DNA of 64,000 nt from Cyclina sinensis. Taxonomy: Eukaryota > Mollusca > Bivalvia > Venerida > Veneridae. The stretch is from contig JAAONU010000019.1 of assembly GCA_012932295.1 (NCBI GenBank), forward strand, positions 27,966,913 through 28,030,912, read 5' to 3'. Position numbers and translations under genes: made by a program. How positions within the stretch are numbered: the first letter of the stretch is position 1; every line of letters starts with the position of its first letter. A model generated the notes under the pieces. That model saw only the letters and a list, made by a program, of their open reading frames with translations. It made no database searches and was not told the origin of the DNA. Positions 35,870 to 48,813 of the stretch are shown piece after piece.

Positions 35870-36500
35870 CTGTAACACTGAACCCTTCTGACGCAGTGAA
35901 TACAAAAACCCGCATGGGAAGAACGAAGATTTCATTTGTCCAAATGGGATACCAAGTTGTGCAGTACCATATTCTGCACAGTGAAAACATCGACGTGTGA
36001 ATCACCTGTGATGTATTATAAATCGTTACTTTATATAGAAACGTTATCGCCAAGTACAAAACAATTAATGAGTTTAGCCACAAACTCTTTAAACTTTAAT
36101 AATGAACGTCAGAATACATTTCTCAACCGGAAGTAAAGAAGGAAGTGTAGTACCTGCTGCACGTGCTGACGTGCACGCTAATCACTGATAGGTTTGAGTC
36201 TCTGTACCAAACGGACACAAGATGGTCGAGTGGATTTATTTTTCCCGTAGAGCATAGCTGAAGAATGCTGGTATTCGGTTTTTATGTAAAATCAGTCTCG
36301 AATGCTAGTATCCCTGAAGTATTCAAACCTCGAGGACGTACACCTGACTGCTTTCACCATGAAGGACGAGTAAATGCATCCTTGACAAATCACCAGTACT
36401 TTTATCTTAACCTCAGCTTCAAATAGTTGTCTAAAAACAGCGGGTCCAGCTTAATAATTATGTAGCGGTTTTTATGCGAGGATTTCGAGTCACATACGCA

Positions 36501-36501
<1 letters not shown>

Positions 36502-36553
<52 letters not shown>
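36502..36553. repeat. 52-base poly(A) run
   Basis: An uninterrupted homopolymer of A at the left edge of the 36560-37412 array. Either a retroposon tail or a slippage-expanded tract; an assembly length error is possible. Confidence 0.9.
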
Positions 36554-36555
<2 letters not shown>

Positions 36556-36559
36556 GTCA

Positions 36560-37412
36560 CTGTAAGATGACAATGCCCCTGAAAGTGGTGCTTTGACCTT
36601 TGATCTGAGAACCAGTCATTCAGGAATCAAGGTCAAATAAATATAGGTCAGTGTGAAGGTTTTATCCAAAGGCTATTGTGTCCAAGTATGAAGTAAATCC
36701 ACTTACTAATAAGGAAGTTATGGGCAATATGAAAATTTCTAGACAACTGGATCTTCAAGGTGAAGGTCATTCAGGGGCCAAGGTCAAATAAATATAGGAC
36801 AGTGAGATGGCCTTGTCCAAAGTGGTGTTGTGTTTAAGTATGAAGTATATCCTCTTACTAATTTGGAAATTATGGCCAAATAATAGTTTCTGGACGATTG
36901 GATATTCAGGGGTCAATGTCAAATAATTACAGGTCAGCGGGAAGGTCTTGTCCAAATGGGCGTTGAGTCCAAGTATGAAGCAAAGTATGAAGTAATTCCA
37001 CTAACTAATAAAAAACTTATTGCCAATGTTAAAGTTTTTGGACAATTGGATCTTCAAGATGAAGGTCATTCAGGGGTCAAGGTCAAACAAATAAAAGTCA
37101 GTGAAAAGGCCTTGTCCAAAGGGGTGTTGTGTCCAAGTATGAAGTAATTCCACTAACTAATAAAGAACTTATTGTCAATGTTAAAGTTTTTCAACAATTG
37201 GATCTTCAAGCTGCAGGTCAATCAGGGGTCAAGGTCAAATAATTATAAGTCAGTGTAAAGGTCTTGTCCAAAGGGGCGTTGTGTCTAAGTATGAAGTAAA
37301 TCCACTTAGTAATAAGAAAGTTATTGCCAATGTTAAAGTACGGACTGAGGGATGGACGGACGGACTGACAGACGGACAGTTCAAAAACAATATGCCTCCC
37401 TTCGGGGGCATA
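36560..37412 (+). repeat. Tandem array (~155-bp units) ending in a hairpin
   Basis: Five units marked by AAGGTCAAATAA-like motifs at about 36629, 36780, 36918, 37079 and 37233, each with CTTGTCCAAAGG and TCCAAGTATGAAGTAA blocks. After a (GGAC)-rich tract the element ends in TATGCCTCCC-TTC-GGGGGCATA (37391-37412), a strong hairpin. Organisation parallels the arrays in PHF12, but the hairpin sequence differs, so this is a second family. Confidence 0.75.
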
Positions 37413-37639
37413 AAAAAGGCGGCACTCGGGAGTTTGCTTTCACCAGAAGAGACAATAAATTGGTAAGTACTAAGTTTTTCAACTGAACAATCTATCGTCT
37501 ATTTCGTTACCCCATGCATGAATTTAAATCGGCTCGTCAGATTTGAAGGGACAAATTGATCGCATGTCTCGTGTCAAATCCTCTTGGCTTTACGGTTTGT
37601 TTCCTTTATAAAACTGCATTAATTGTAACACAATTTGTC

Positions 37640-38230
37640 CAACAAGAGAACTATGATGGCCCTGGATCGCTCGCCTGGCTTAGGATCTGCTGCTGAGCAA
37701 ACCTTGGTAAAGCTTCATGCAAAGAATGAACAAACTTGGTAGAAGATTTTTAAGTTTTCCTATATAACTCATGTAAATCAAGGTACCCCGGGGCATGGTC
37801 AACTTTGTCCCTAGGGAAATAATTTAAACAATATCTTCATAAAGGTCAGGTATACTATGCTTCTTACCAAATATCAAAGTAAAGGGCTTATGGTTTCTGA
37901 CAAGGCGTGTCCACAGGGGTGTTGTTTCCAAGTATGAAGTAAATCGACTTTCTAATAAGGAGGTTACGGCCAACTTTAAAGTTTTTGGACAACTGGATCT
38001 TCAAGGTAAAGGTCATTCGGGGGTAAAGGTCAAATAAATATAGGTCAGTGGTGAAGTCTTGTCCAAAGGGATGTTGTGTCTAAGTATGAAGTAATTACTA
38101 TAAGGAATTAGTAATTACTAATATGGAAGTTATGGGCAATGTTAAAGTTTTCGGACGGACTGACGGACGGACTGACTGACGGACTGACGGAAGGACAGTT
38201 CTAAAACTTTATGCCTCCCTTCGGAGGGCA
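37640..38230 (+). repeat. Second hairpin-ended repeat element
   Basis: Begins near AACAAGAGAACTATGATGGCCC, has one or two units of the same array (TCCAAGTATGAAGTAAAT, AAGGTCAAATAAATATAGGTCAG), a GGACTGACGGACGG tract, and ends with the hairpin ATGCCTCCCTTCGGAGGGCA (38211-38230). It abuts the left edge of the tandemly duplicated GST block at 38239. Confidence 0.7.
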
Positions 38231-38509
38231 GTTATGCTACTGTCGGATCAACATTTATAGCAACATTAAGATGTTCAATTTAAAATTCTCGGTCTTAAAT
38301 GCATATGATAATAAAATTCTGAACAGGTTAGTGTAACCCATAAAGTACCTACAATGAAACATTTGCTTATTATTTATGAAATATTTTTTCTTACATGTTT
38401 TACCGAATTAATACCGAAACAAAACTTAATTCAACGATTTTACCTGAATTTATCACGATCTTGAAATGAGGTTGACTGATTAGAAATGGAATAAGGAACA
38501 TTTAAACTT

Positions 38510-38725
38510 TAATGTTCGCTTCTATGGTCTAGCGATTAAGGTAGAGGAGCAGTGATCCAGGGTCTCTCGATCCGCGGGGTTATATCGCTCCAGTCACTTT
38601 CAACATCCCATGCACACATTCGGCACAAGTATTTGTGTGATAAAGCTCTCATCGAGCAGGATTGAACCTTTATCCCGGTCGTTGTAAGATCAATCTAAAG
38701 GTTTAAACTAGGCATTTCTTACATG
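38510..38725 (+). repeat. tRNA-like SINE remnant upstream of GST copy 1
   Basis: TTCTATGGTCTAGCGATTAAGG resembles the 5' half of tRNA-Glu with its A box, followed by a weak B-box-like CTCTCGATCCGCGG. It has no folded acceptor stem or intact anticodon arm, so it is not a tRNA gene. The same sequence recurs near 50018-50235 and 61145-61365. Confidence 0.5.
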
Positions 38726-39081
38726 GCATGATGGTTATTTTGCCCATCTGAAAATTAGTTTATGAGTTCAAGACATGTTGAAGAATATTACATGTACTTG
38801 ACTATTTAACAACTAGATCAACTTCTACTGAAAATAATAATTTATGCAGTATCAATTCATCGCGACTGGTGGCTGATTTTTTGTTATTTCGTTCCGCCGT
38901 GTTGGCCACCATAAGAATGTCATTTTTATCGACCAGTGTAACTATTCATTCATTCAGATACAACTGTGTCCTAAAAATTGATCTGTGCGAATGGTAACTA
39001 GAACGCGCTTTGAGCTTATTGTACTATTAAATGACCCCATGTACTCGTTCTGCTTTTTTTACCAGAACAGCTCTGAATCGC

Positions 39082-39087
39082 TATAAA
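39082..39087 (+). promoter_or_regulatory. TATA box, GST copy 1
   Basis: TATAAA in GAATCGCTATAAAGCTTAAC, 61 bases before the ATG. Conserved at the same distance in the other copies, so a start site about 30 bases before the ATG is likely. Confidence 0.65.
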
Positions 39088-39147
39088 GCTTAACTTGCTC
39101 ACACGAACGGTGTTATTTCTGAGTGTGTGTTACACGTTAGGATCATA

Positions 39148-42100
39148 ATGGCTACGTACAAGGTTTCATACTTCCCAGGAAAGGGTAATGCAGAGATAAT
39201 AAGGCTAGCCCTAGTGGCTGCCGGAAAGCAGTTCGAAGACGAAAGGTTAAGCGGCGAGGAATGGACGAAAATAAAACAAAGTAAGATTAATATTGTCATC
39301 TTTCTTATTGAAACGGCATTCGAGTTAAATCTTAAGTATTGTAAAATTTGTTACATTGACTATTAACATTAATCTCTTACAGTTGTTACATTTACTCTGC
39401 TATTGTATAATTCAACATGATATTTGTTAAAGAAATCCCAATCCAGATGCATTCAAAACACAAAATTGGTGCATCTGTCAAATATATCTTGCTATAACCT
39501 TTATTATTATTATTATTAAGTATAAAATGTATAAAAAATGCATTCAAATTACAAATATTGAACTCAAGTTATAGAACTGTATTAAGCATACTTTTAAATA
39601 TTCTACGGTTTTTGTTATACTAAAAGAAGTAAATACAACTTTCTAATATTTAATGCAACATTTACTACTATTATCAACTTTCAGCATGCAACATATTTAG
39701 GACTGTGACATGTTTCTTCATTAACTTACGTTTTAGTAGTGCTTTATATATTTTACCAAATTTCTTGCATTTAATTACCTAATACAGATCACTACATGTT
39801 TTATGTACCGATTCAACATTTTAACGTGTACTGTGTAATGTTGCCAAAGTTTGTGTTTTTTTTTTTTTTTTACCTTATTTCAATAATGTAGTAATTTATT
39901 CCTTATAAACATAAAATGTCTCACTATTTGTTTTTGAACCGTTAGACATTTCCTCCGTCTTTGTAAGATTTCTTGTAAGATACTGTTGGTCACATGCTGC
40001 ATGTTGTAATTGTAAAGTTTCTCATGCTTCATATTTGTATGCCTGAGATGTAAATAAAGTTCTGGTCTGTTCTGTTCTGTTAAATAATCTTTTACAGTTT
40101 GTTAAACTGACTGAAGGTCTCAACGTCTACTATAATCTCTTACAGTTTGTTAAACTGACTGAAAGTCTCAACGTCTACTATAATCTCTTACAGTTTGTTA
40201 AACTGACTGAAGGTCTCAACGTCTACTATAATCTCTTAAGATTGTTAAACTGACTGAAGGTCTCAACGTCTACTATAATCTCTTAAGTTTGTTAAACTGA
40301 TTGAAAGTCTCAACGTCTACTATAATCTCTTAAGTTTGTTGAACTGACTGATGTTCTCAACGTCTACTATATTCTCTTACAGTTTGTTAAACTGACTGAA
40401 GGTCTCAACGTCTACTATAATCTCTTACAGTTTGTTAAACTGATTGAAAGTCTCAACGTCTACTATAATCTCTTAAGTTTGTTAAACTGACTGATGTTCT
40501 CAACGTCTACTATATTCTCTTACAGTTTGTTAAACTGACTGATGTTCTCAACGTCTACTTTAATCTCTTACAGTTTGTTAAACTGACTGAAGGTCTCAAC
40601 GTCTACTATAATCTCTTAAGTCAGTTAAACTGACTGATGTTCTCAACGTCTACTGTATTCTCTTACAGTTTGTTAAACTGACTGAAGGTCTCAACGTCTA
40701 CTATAATCTCTTACAGTTTGTTAAACTGACTGAAGGTCTCAACGTCTACTATAATCTCTTAACTCAGTTAAACTGACTGAAGGTCTCAACGTCTACTATA
40801 ATCTCTTACAGTTTGTTACATTGACTGACGGTCTAAGCGTATACTATAATCTTTTACAGTTTGTTACATTGACTGACGGTCTCAGCGTTTACTATAATCT
40901 CTTACAGTTTGTTACATTGACTGACGGTCTAAGCGTTTACTATAATCTCTTACAGTTTATTACATTGGCTGAAGATCTCAATGTTTACTATAATCTCTTA
41001 CAGTTTGTGTTACATTGACTGACGGTCTCAGCGTTTACTATTATCTTTTACAGTTTGTTAAACTGGCTGAAAGTCTCAACGTTTACTATAATCTCTTACA
41101 GTTTATGTTATATTGACTGAAGGTCTCATTGTCTACTATAATCTCTTACAATTTGTTAAACTGACTGAAGGTCTCAACGTTTACTATAATCTCTTACAGT
41201 TTGTTACATTGACTGAAGGTCTGGATGTTTACTATAATCTCTTACAGTTTGTTACATTGACTGAAGGTCTCAGCGTCTACTATAATCTCTTACAGTTTGT
41301 TACATTTACTCATAGTTTCAGCGTTTACTACAATGTGTACAATTACACGAACTATTTGGTTTAAACGGCGCTAATAACTCTTACAACCTTTGTTTTAAGC
41401 TGTGACTGCAAATCAAATTTTTATATGATTTTCGATATAATTCTCTCAACTTCTAGAAACTGAACCTCCTATCCGTCCGACCGTCTGTCTGTCTGTCATA
41501 TGATATACCCTTCCTGGGAGTCTGAGTTCAGGCACCTCCCTGTAAGGGACCAATATAAATCTATCAACATTTTCATTTACATATCCACCTGTAAGGTTGA
41601 TGATGCCGATATACCAAAACACCAAGAATATATTTACTTAGCTTTTTCAATGCCGTTTTCTTTCTTTTCCTTTGTTACAGAAACACCAACAAAACAAATG
41701 CCTATCCTAACAGTGACAGAGAATGCCAAATCCACGATGTATGGTCAGTCAGCAGCTTGTGCAAAGTACATCGCCAAAAAGAACGGTAAGTTGACATTTA
41801 AAATAAGTTTAGCAGATATTACTGTATTTTATAGCTAATAGATAAAGGTATACATACAGGTTGATAATTTGTAAGACCTCAGAAGGGTTTGATTGTCGAC
41901 AAAGGGTGAAATATGACGCACTTGTTTCGCAACGGTAGCCGCACAATATATGACTGCTTAAAACTGTAATCAAGCATTGCTACAGGCTGTCTATCTGTGG
42001 TTTGAATTCTTTGCCTATTTTCTTTAAAGTTAACATGCAGTTTTAGTTCTTATATTTTCTAAAACATGTTTAAATGTAATTATGCTAAATATGTGTTTAT

Positions 42101-43661
42101 CTTACACTGATTGTTGGCTTCGGCTCTAAATATTTTTCATCTCTCTATTCCTGTACACTACCTTCTCAGGTCTGTTTGGAAGCACGCCGGAAGAGGAATT
42201 GTTAGTCGACGAGGTGTTCGAATGCGTCGCTGATTTACAGCGAGAAATCGGCAAATTCTATTTTGAGAAGGATGAAACTAAGAAGGTAATAGAAGTAAAA
42301 CTTATAAACGTCGAAACATAAGTTGTAATGCTAATACACAATAGACGGTCAGTTTCGGCTTGTATTGTTACAGAACATCCGGATTATAATTCCACTCTAC
42401 TTGAAGTCTCATTCGGAACATCTCGGGCGAATTCAGTAAATCTTTATACGAAGTTAGCGGAAAAGGTCGAGTTGTTACGATTGCTAGAATTCTGTACAAT
42501 GGTTAGACAAATTCATATTTACAGTCATTAAACAAAAATAAAATGAATGATAAAGAAAAAAGCAACACTGTTCTGTTGTTGTCATTATTGGCAGTTTATA
42601 TCCATATCTTAATATTTGATAAATTGGCCACGATGAGTCGAATTACCATACGGCATTAATGAATTTGCAGTTTATAAATGACACATTTGCACAAGGACAA
42701 TATGAAACTTAAAGTTTGAGTTTAAACCGGTTTTTAATGAAGACGCTTCATAAAAACAAGTAGTAATTTATGGCATGTGAAACGATGCAATATACTATAG
42801 TGTTTCAACTGTATCGTAAAATATGATCAATTTGCATTGTGTATTTTTCACTGGTATTTAATAATATGAAATATATACAAATACAAATGAAACACTATAG
42901 AATACAAATGTTAACATTGAATGTTGCAACGTTTTACACGCCTTAGTAATTTTCCTCTAAATCGTTTCATTTATACAGACAAAATCTAGTACAAGGAGCT
43001 TCTTGTTGTTTTGAGTTGTCTCTCTTTGCAAAGGGAATCGTAGACATCTTTTTTTGTACAAAATGTTATTTCAAAACTCTTCTATTACTATTTAGGCAGA
43101 GCAGAAGAAGAAAGTCATGGAAGAAGCCCTTCCGAGATTTAACGACTACTTCAAACTACGCTCGTCAACGTACGGCAAAAAAGGATACATTATCGGACCA
43201 AAGGTATTACAAGTTGAAAAGCGCAAACATCTTCAGTTGATTGATATGTGTTTCTTATATAAAACTAAATTAGTGTTTCATATTTCTGATTTAAGCAAGC
43301 CGATATCACTGTTCTTTCTGTCCTCATCCTAAATGGGGTTCTATTCTTGTAGCAATGTTACAGCATCGCACGACACCAAACCAGGGGTTTTCCCTTAATG
43401 ACAGTCCGTGCTTAATGTCAGAGACAAGTCTTGATATTTGAAAAGAGTTTTAAGATTGCCTATTACAAAATAAGGTATAATATTTCCCTGTTTCAGATGA
43501 CGCTCGCCGATCTTCATACCTATAACGTCCTGGACCAGGCGTCCGGTGCAATAGAGGGTCTACTCTCCTCCTACCCAGAACTGACGAAACACACAGAACT
43601 TATGAAGTCAGACCCTAAAATTGCAACGTGGATAAAAACAATGCCTGCGCCTAAGTTTTAA
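39148..43661 (+). CDS. Sigma-class glutathione S-transferase, copy 1
   Basis: Conjugates glutathione to electrophiles, or in some sigma members isomerises prostaglandin H2; cytosolic dimer (family knowledge). Exons 39148-39280, 41681-41785, 42170-42285, 43096-43203, 43497-43661, all GT-AG and in phase, 627 nt, 208 residues, a normal length. Tyr8 in KVSYFPGKGNAE is the expected catalytic residue. QMPILTV (50-56) holds the cis-Pro loop, and GQSAACAKYIAKK (66-78) the Gln-Ser glutathione contact. The C-terminal helical domain starts at about residue 81, and MTLADLHTYNVLD (155-167) is the conserved TxADL motif. A TATA box precedes it. The possible alternative, an S-crystallin, is less likely because the catalytic motifs are intact. 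Confidence 0.93.
39351..39410 (+). repeat. Isolated minisatellite-like unit near exon 1
   Basis: TTACATTGACTATTAACATTAATCTCTTACAG-like sequence in two parts directly after exon 1, repeated in copies 2 and 3 at ~50918 and ~62044. It looks like a diverged single unit and a possible seed of the arrays. Confidence 0.45.
40080..41335 (+). repeat. 48-bp minisatellite, GST copy 1 intron 1
   Basis: About 26 units with a consensus built of TTTGTTAAACTGACTGAAGG, TCTCAACGTCTACTATAA and TCTCTTACAG. Some units read TTACATTGACTG instead of TTAAACTGACTG. Each unit contains a branch-point-like CTGAC about 35 bases before a pyrimidine-rich CTCTTACAG. The 48-bp period leaves one frame open over several units. 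A (TTCTG)n tail sequence precedes it (40055-40080). Confidence 0.92.
41465..41500. repeat. GTCT microsatellite
   Basis: CCGTCCGACCGTCTGTCTGTCTGTC tract in intron 1, longer in copy 2 (52875-52916). Confidence 0.7.
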
Positions 43662-46600
43662 AGGCTAAATCCTGAATTCAGGTTTTATTTCAAGGCAGCC
43701 TAGAACACGAGTTGTATGCTGTAGACAAGGTCATCAGGACTGTATTCAATAGCCGTCAAAACCACACTGTGAATACAAAAACTGTTTGATTTGAAGTTTC
43801 TCAGTAAGGCTTCGGTCTAAACCTATGTTTTCACTTTTGTCTTTTTAGAAGAGAAAGAAAATATTATTTTGACAAGGGCCAAGTATTCTACACTAGACTT
43901 ATTTTGCAAGTAAAACAATTTTCCAGTTGAGCTCCAGACTGAAAATGTATTTACAATGAATGAAATTCTTTTGTCTGTCAAGGTAACTGTCTGATATAGA
44001 ATTTTCTGTAAAATTCAAGTAAACCAAGCTAATTTAATCATTTTTTTAGTTTGGAGACGTAGTCGAGTGCTACACCTTAATAGTCGAAGGAATATTAGTT
44101 GCAAAGAGGCGTTCTGCTTTTAAATCATATGAAACTCCATTTCATGAATTCTTCATCTTTTGTCTTTATGTTTACTATAATGAAAATTAAAAAGAGAAGA
44201 AAACCGAAAAAATTTATCCATTGTTATTGTTTCACTTGCAAGGACACAAACAATTATTATAACCATTATATACAGTCAGTGATTTAACAGCCAGACTGCC
44301 AATTAAGTAGTTGAACAAACCTTACTTCCTAGTAATGCTTCTCACACTTCTCTAGAAAATCATACATTAAATTAAGGTGATGATCTTAGATCATGTGCTG
44401 TCAGAGTTGCCACCTGAATACCAAACCATCATTAATCGTACAAAGTAATTCATAGACTAAGTCTAAGAAGACAATGTATGTGCATATTTTCACAGTTCAT
44501 GTTAACAGTTATTGTTTTATTTGTTTTACTTTTTATTGGCAAATGCAATGAGTGTTGACTTGACCTAGACCAAAAACACCTGTAAGTCTACCGTCCAAGT
44601 CTAAATATTTGGACAAATACACAAAGTACTCTGTTTTAGTTAATTATACATAGTGCAGAGCTCTTATACTATACCATCCAGTATTCTTTCTGTACCCAGT
44701 GATATTTTATACAAGTACCCTGGTTTTAATTACTATTCAAAGTAAGAATGTTGGCCCAAGGGCCATGATTTGTACAATCTTAGTAGAGGTCCATTAGACA
44801 ATAGTACACACTAAACATCTTAACTCTAGGCATTCTGGTTTCTGACAAGAGTTTTAATTTTTTTCCTAAAAAGCCTATGTAAAATTAAGTGACCCCTGAG
44901 GTGGGGGCCAATTCTGCCCAAGAGCCATGATTTATACGATTTTTGCAGAGGTCCACTAGATAATGCTACAAACAAAATACATTGTACCTACACTCTAGGC
45001 CCTTGTGGTTTCAAACAAAAGTTTTTAGAAGTTTTTTTTCTTTCAGTTGCCATGGACACCATAGTTTTGCATGGAATTCCATTTTTTTAAAAATAATTTT
45101 GAAAGGGGACCATACAAGGATAATTTCTTTAAAGGTAAATTACAACTGAGCCAGTGGTATAGGAGGGGATGTTGTCTGAAGTCAATAGTGGACAAAACAG
45201 TGGTATAGGAGGGGATGTTGTCTGAAGTCAATAGTGGACAAAACAGTGGTATAGGAGGGGATGTTGTCTGAAGTCAATAGTGGACAAAACAGTGGTATAG
45301 GAGGGGATGTTGTCTGAAGTCAATAGTGGACAAAAAACATCCTAAAAAGCGAAAAACTTATTTTGTTGTTTGGTTGCACACTTGGAGCCGAAGGAAAATA
45401 ACATGTTCATAATGTATGATCATTTTTTTAAATATACAAATTAGTCTTCCAGGTAATCTTGATAACCCTCAGATGAAATTACTACAGGGAGACAACCCTG
45501 ACAATTGTTTCTTCTAAATGGGGTAAACAGTCAATGATATATTCTGCAACTGACTGAGTTTAAAATGATAAACTTCTTAAAAAACAGCATGATTAAAAAA
45601 CAGATATCAAATTACTTGCTGAATACCAAAACCTTAAAAGGCATTAAAAGTAGAAGGAAAATGGTACAAAAATCCGTAAAAGGTGAAATAGTGCAAATCA
45701 TGCATAAATCACATACTGATACTTGGAATATGGTACGTGTAAATTTATTCCATAAAGTATTTCCATTTCCTTGGTGAAAGCTGTGATAATTTCAGATATT
45801 TGAAACAAAAAAAAAATTATAACCCTGAAAACAAGCTCTGCAATAATACAGAATTATACCATCAAACAAAGAAGAGAGTATCAAAAATTAATACTAAATT
45901 GTAACACTGCAGTAACATGCCTTTGCATGTATGCTCTATCCTGTGGTTATTCTAAGGGAAATCAATTGTTCATGCATGGTAAATTTAATTGATCTTTTTT
46001 TGAGTAGCCAGTAAAATGTAAAAAATTTATTTTCTTATGAGTTAACTTGCATTTGAAGTTCATCTTTTATAAAATGATTACATATCTGTCTCATAGATAT
46101 TAATTTTTTTATAATAAACAAAATATTTGCATTTTCTGCTGTTGTATAAAAAAGATTCTAAATTTACATGTCATTTCAGAGACAGTGGAATCCTTCCTTA
46201 AGAATTCTTTTCTATTCAGAACAAAAAACACTTTAATTAAAGCAATAGAATGGTTATTTTCTCTGTACTGAGTTATCTGCTCTTGTTCTTCCTGGTAGAA
46301 TAAATTTGTACATGTATTTTGCATATCATGAGAGCAGTATCATATTGTTCTGTTGAAGACTAAATATCAGCAAAAATCCATCTGCAAATATCTCAGTACA
46401 AAGTAAATGACCGTATAACTTAATAACGATGCAAAAATCCACTACTAAGCACAGATACAATTTAAACTTTATTTCTTTTTAGCTTTTTCAAACTTTCACA
46501 AATATTTAGCCATTGATACAAGTCACTGTTCATTAACAGTTCACAAAAAAGGGTTTTTTCAGGGGGGGGGGGAGGAAATTTGAATGTAAAATCACAACAA

Positions 46601-47842
46601 ATATACATACAAGTACATATAAATACAATGAATTGCACAAAATAGATAGAAATTTGAGGTATACTAACAATAAATATCCCTGTACATAAATATGGCTAGC
46701 ACTATAATGCCCAACACTGCTACATAGATTGGGGAAAACCTGACCTTGAGAATCAAAGCGTTCAAAGCGCTGAAAGACTGTTGGCTGGATATGAGGCAAA
46801 GGTTCATGCTGAGGCACACATTTTGCTATCATAACCTTTGGAATCAAGACACTCCCTTTTTAATCGTGCATATGTGGAGCATCTGTGAGTGAAATAAGCT
46901 GAAAATTTTAAAGGAACAGTCTCTACTATTTGCTTCATATAAGTTTTTTTTTCAAATTTTTCATTTTTTAAAACAATCAAGATTTCTAGATTGTTTTATG
47001 ACCGCACTACTTTTTCCGCATAACACGGTGCATCTTTTAACTATTTTTGTTTTCATATACTCAGTGGTACAGAAAAAGATGATGCGTATATATTGTTTCT
47101 TTTGAACAAAATTGCTGTGCTCTGTATCTAAGAATCTAAACATTCTTTTCCATATTTATAGTTTAGGCCTGACAAATAGACAATGTTTCGAGGAAGCCAT
47201 CATTGGGAGGTGATAAAATAACATTCTATGTCTACTTGTGGACAGCATGTGTGACGTTTTATGAATTATGAGATTGTCAATGTATATGGTCCGAGTATTT
47301 GTATACGCCAGTGTGGGAGCTGTAAATATATTAATGTTAAATTGGATGTGACCCTCTGTGCCTGATTTTGATATGCAGTTCTTAAGACTGTCAGCTGTTG
47401 CCAACAGTCTAAAAACTTACATCTATGGTTAATAAAATAGGAAGACAAGTTACCAAATCAAAAACTGTTGGTTTAAACACTACTTAATCTTTACAGAGCC
47501 CTCCCAAAGGACCAAAACAGATTCAAATCTGAATCAGGCATAAAAATTTTACAACAAAATTGGTTGATGCATGGCTCAGTATAGAATTTAAGTAAATGCA
47601 TGAAAAAGTAATAGGTACATGATATAACATTACACAAACTTTTGCTCTTAGTACTCACTTACATTGATTGAGAGTACTTACTATAATATTACTGTGCAGC
47701 TTAAACAAACTAAGGAGAAGTGCATGTATAACAATGAATTTTTTAGAAGGATCTTAATCAAGAGACAAACATTGCTGTAATTTCATCAAATCTAGCTCCA
47801 TTAAATAGTGTATGACATGTCTCTGGGTTTGGATTTTGAACA
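43662..47842. other. Spacer between GST copy 1 and DHRS12 fragment
   Basis: GST 3' UTR, then repeat-like DNA (two ~180-bp units with AAGAGCCATGATTTATACGAT / AAGGGCCATGATTTGTACAAT blocks at 44755-45030), a 46-bp minisatellite, and AT-rich sequence that may be the DHRS12-like 3' UTR on minus. The small frame at 45565-45777 is duplicated in unit 2 but has no recognisable content. Confidence 0.5.
45152..45335. repeat. 46-bp minisatellite, four units
   Basis: CAGTGGTATAGGAGGGGATG, then TTGTCTGAAGTCAATAGTGG, then ACAAAA; starts at 45152, 45198, 45244 and 45290, almost without variation. Unit 2 has only two copies. Confidence 0.92.
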
Positions 47843-48813
47843 CTAGGACTGTCCTGTGGCCCCTTGGTCCTGAAACTGTTTGGCAAGGTCGTCCAGCTGG
47901 GTCATCAAGGATTGGTCCTGCTGAGGTGTAGATTTGGTCCAAGCCAACGGCAAGTGGGTGGAAACAACTTTCCTGTCTAGAAAGAAAAGGAATTGATCAA
48001 ATAGGGGTTTGGACCTTCCAAAAATACCTTTAAATAGTAACACAGATCTTACATTAGTACTTTAAGATGGTATTTCAATGGCAGAATCTGTATGAATCTA
48101 TTGTTTGTGAGAATATTAATCCTATTTAAACACAGCCATGAACTTCAGATATTCAGATATATTTGTGCTGTGTAAACAAAAGCAACTGACATGCATGAAG
48201 GCAAAGAATGATTTCACCACTTGAAAACAAGATGCTTCAACAATGCCCTGAGCATATCTTTTCATGAACTGTCCTGTAATTAATATGATAATTTTTACTA
48301 AATGAATTGCAAGTCATCAACCTAACTGGAACAAGACTTTAATCTTTTTAAGAAGCATGCACTGATAAATCAAGACTTGTGTTTACAATGAATAGATTTT
48401 TTAAATACAATACTAATCATACAATTAATTTTAAGCAAAAACCTAAGAGCACCAGGATCCCACAGATTGTGTTAGCAACCAACAACAGCTGTAACTGTAA
48501 GTGAAAAATGCCCCTAACTTTACTGAAAATGCATTAGGCTTGAAGCAGTGCTGTTTAAGTGAAATTGGGAATCTGGACACAAACATGCAGACAAGAAGCA
48601 TGAACAAAGGACAGACATACATGTATAAAAAACCCGACTCAAAACATATATCATTGGCAAACTTGAAATTCATACCTTGAAAAAAACTTCCACTTTTCAG
48701 TTTGAGTGGACTATCTGCCATTGCCAACCAGATATTTGTGTCAGCTCCTTCCTCGACAGTGCGTAGCCTGGTTTTCATTTTCTCATAGAACTGTGGCATT
48801 GATGACTGTACAG
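47843..48813 (-). pseudogene. DHRS12-like 3' fragment, copy 1 (last two exons)
   Basis: Minus-strand exons 48813-48676 (138 nt) and 47976-47843 (134 nt), GT-AG, phase 1 join, stop TAG. The first has QSSMPQFYEKMKTRLRTVEE and GADTNIWLAM, the second DRKVVSTHLPLAWTKST and LDDLAKQF. This is the C-terminal end of DHRS12, a short-chain dehydrogenase (human: QAMPGFHARFGDRLRSEAQ; DRKPVSTHLPLA). The NAD-binding Rossmann fold and catalytic Tyr-Lys should be upstream, at higher coordinates, but nothing like them is seen before GST copy 2 begins at 50715. Probably a 5'-truncated passenger of the duplication; a distant 5' part is less likely. Confidence 0.85.

Noticed and set aside
36121..36250. Possible first exon of the minus gene ending AGCAG|GTACTA
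   Set aside because: No ATG or signal peptide precedes it in frame, and the phase to the next exon could not be confirmed.
36502..36553. Processed pseudogene tail
   Set aside because: No coding remnant precedes the A run on either strand; what follows is a tandem array.
38517..38590. tRNA-Glu gene
   Set aside because: Only the A-box half resembles tRNA-Glu. No acceptor stem, anticodon arm or proper T arm can be formed.
40080..41335. CRISPR-like array
   Set aside because: Units are contiguous 48-bp repeats without unique spacers, in a eukaryotic intron.
40821..41364. Repeat-encoded small proteins (LTEGLNVYYNLLQFV type)
   Set aside because: They arise from the 48-bp minisatellite having a period divisible by three. 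They lie in an intron and have no initiation context of their own; I keep only the question of exonisation as a finding.
45565..45777. 70-codon frame conserved in both duplication units (45565 and 56921)
   Set aside because: Conservation is that of the whole recent duplication, changes are not biased to synonymous sites, and there is no recognisable content or splice signal.
46533..46847. 104-codon minus frame, duplicated at 57846-58172
   Set aside because: It probably lies in the 3' flank of the DHRS12-like fragment. Its length changes between copies and it shows no protein-like conservation.
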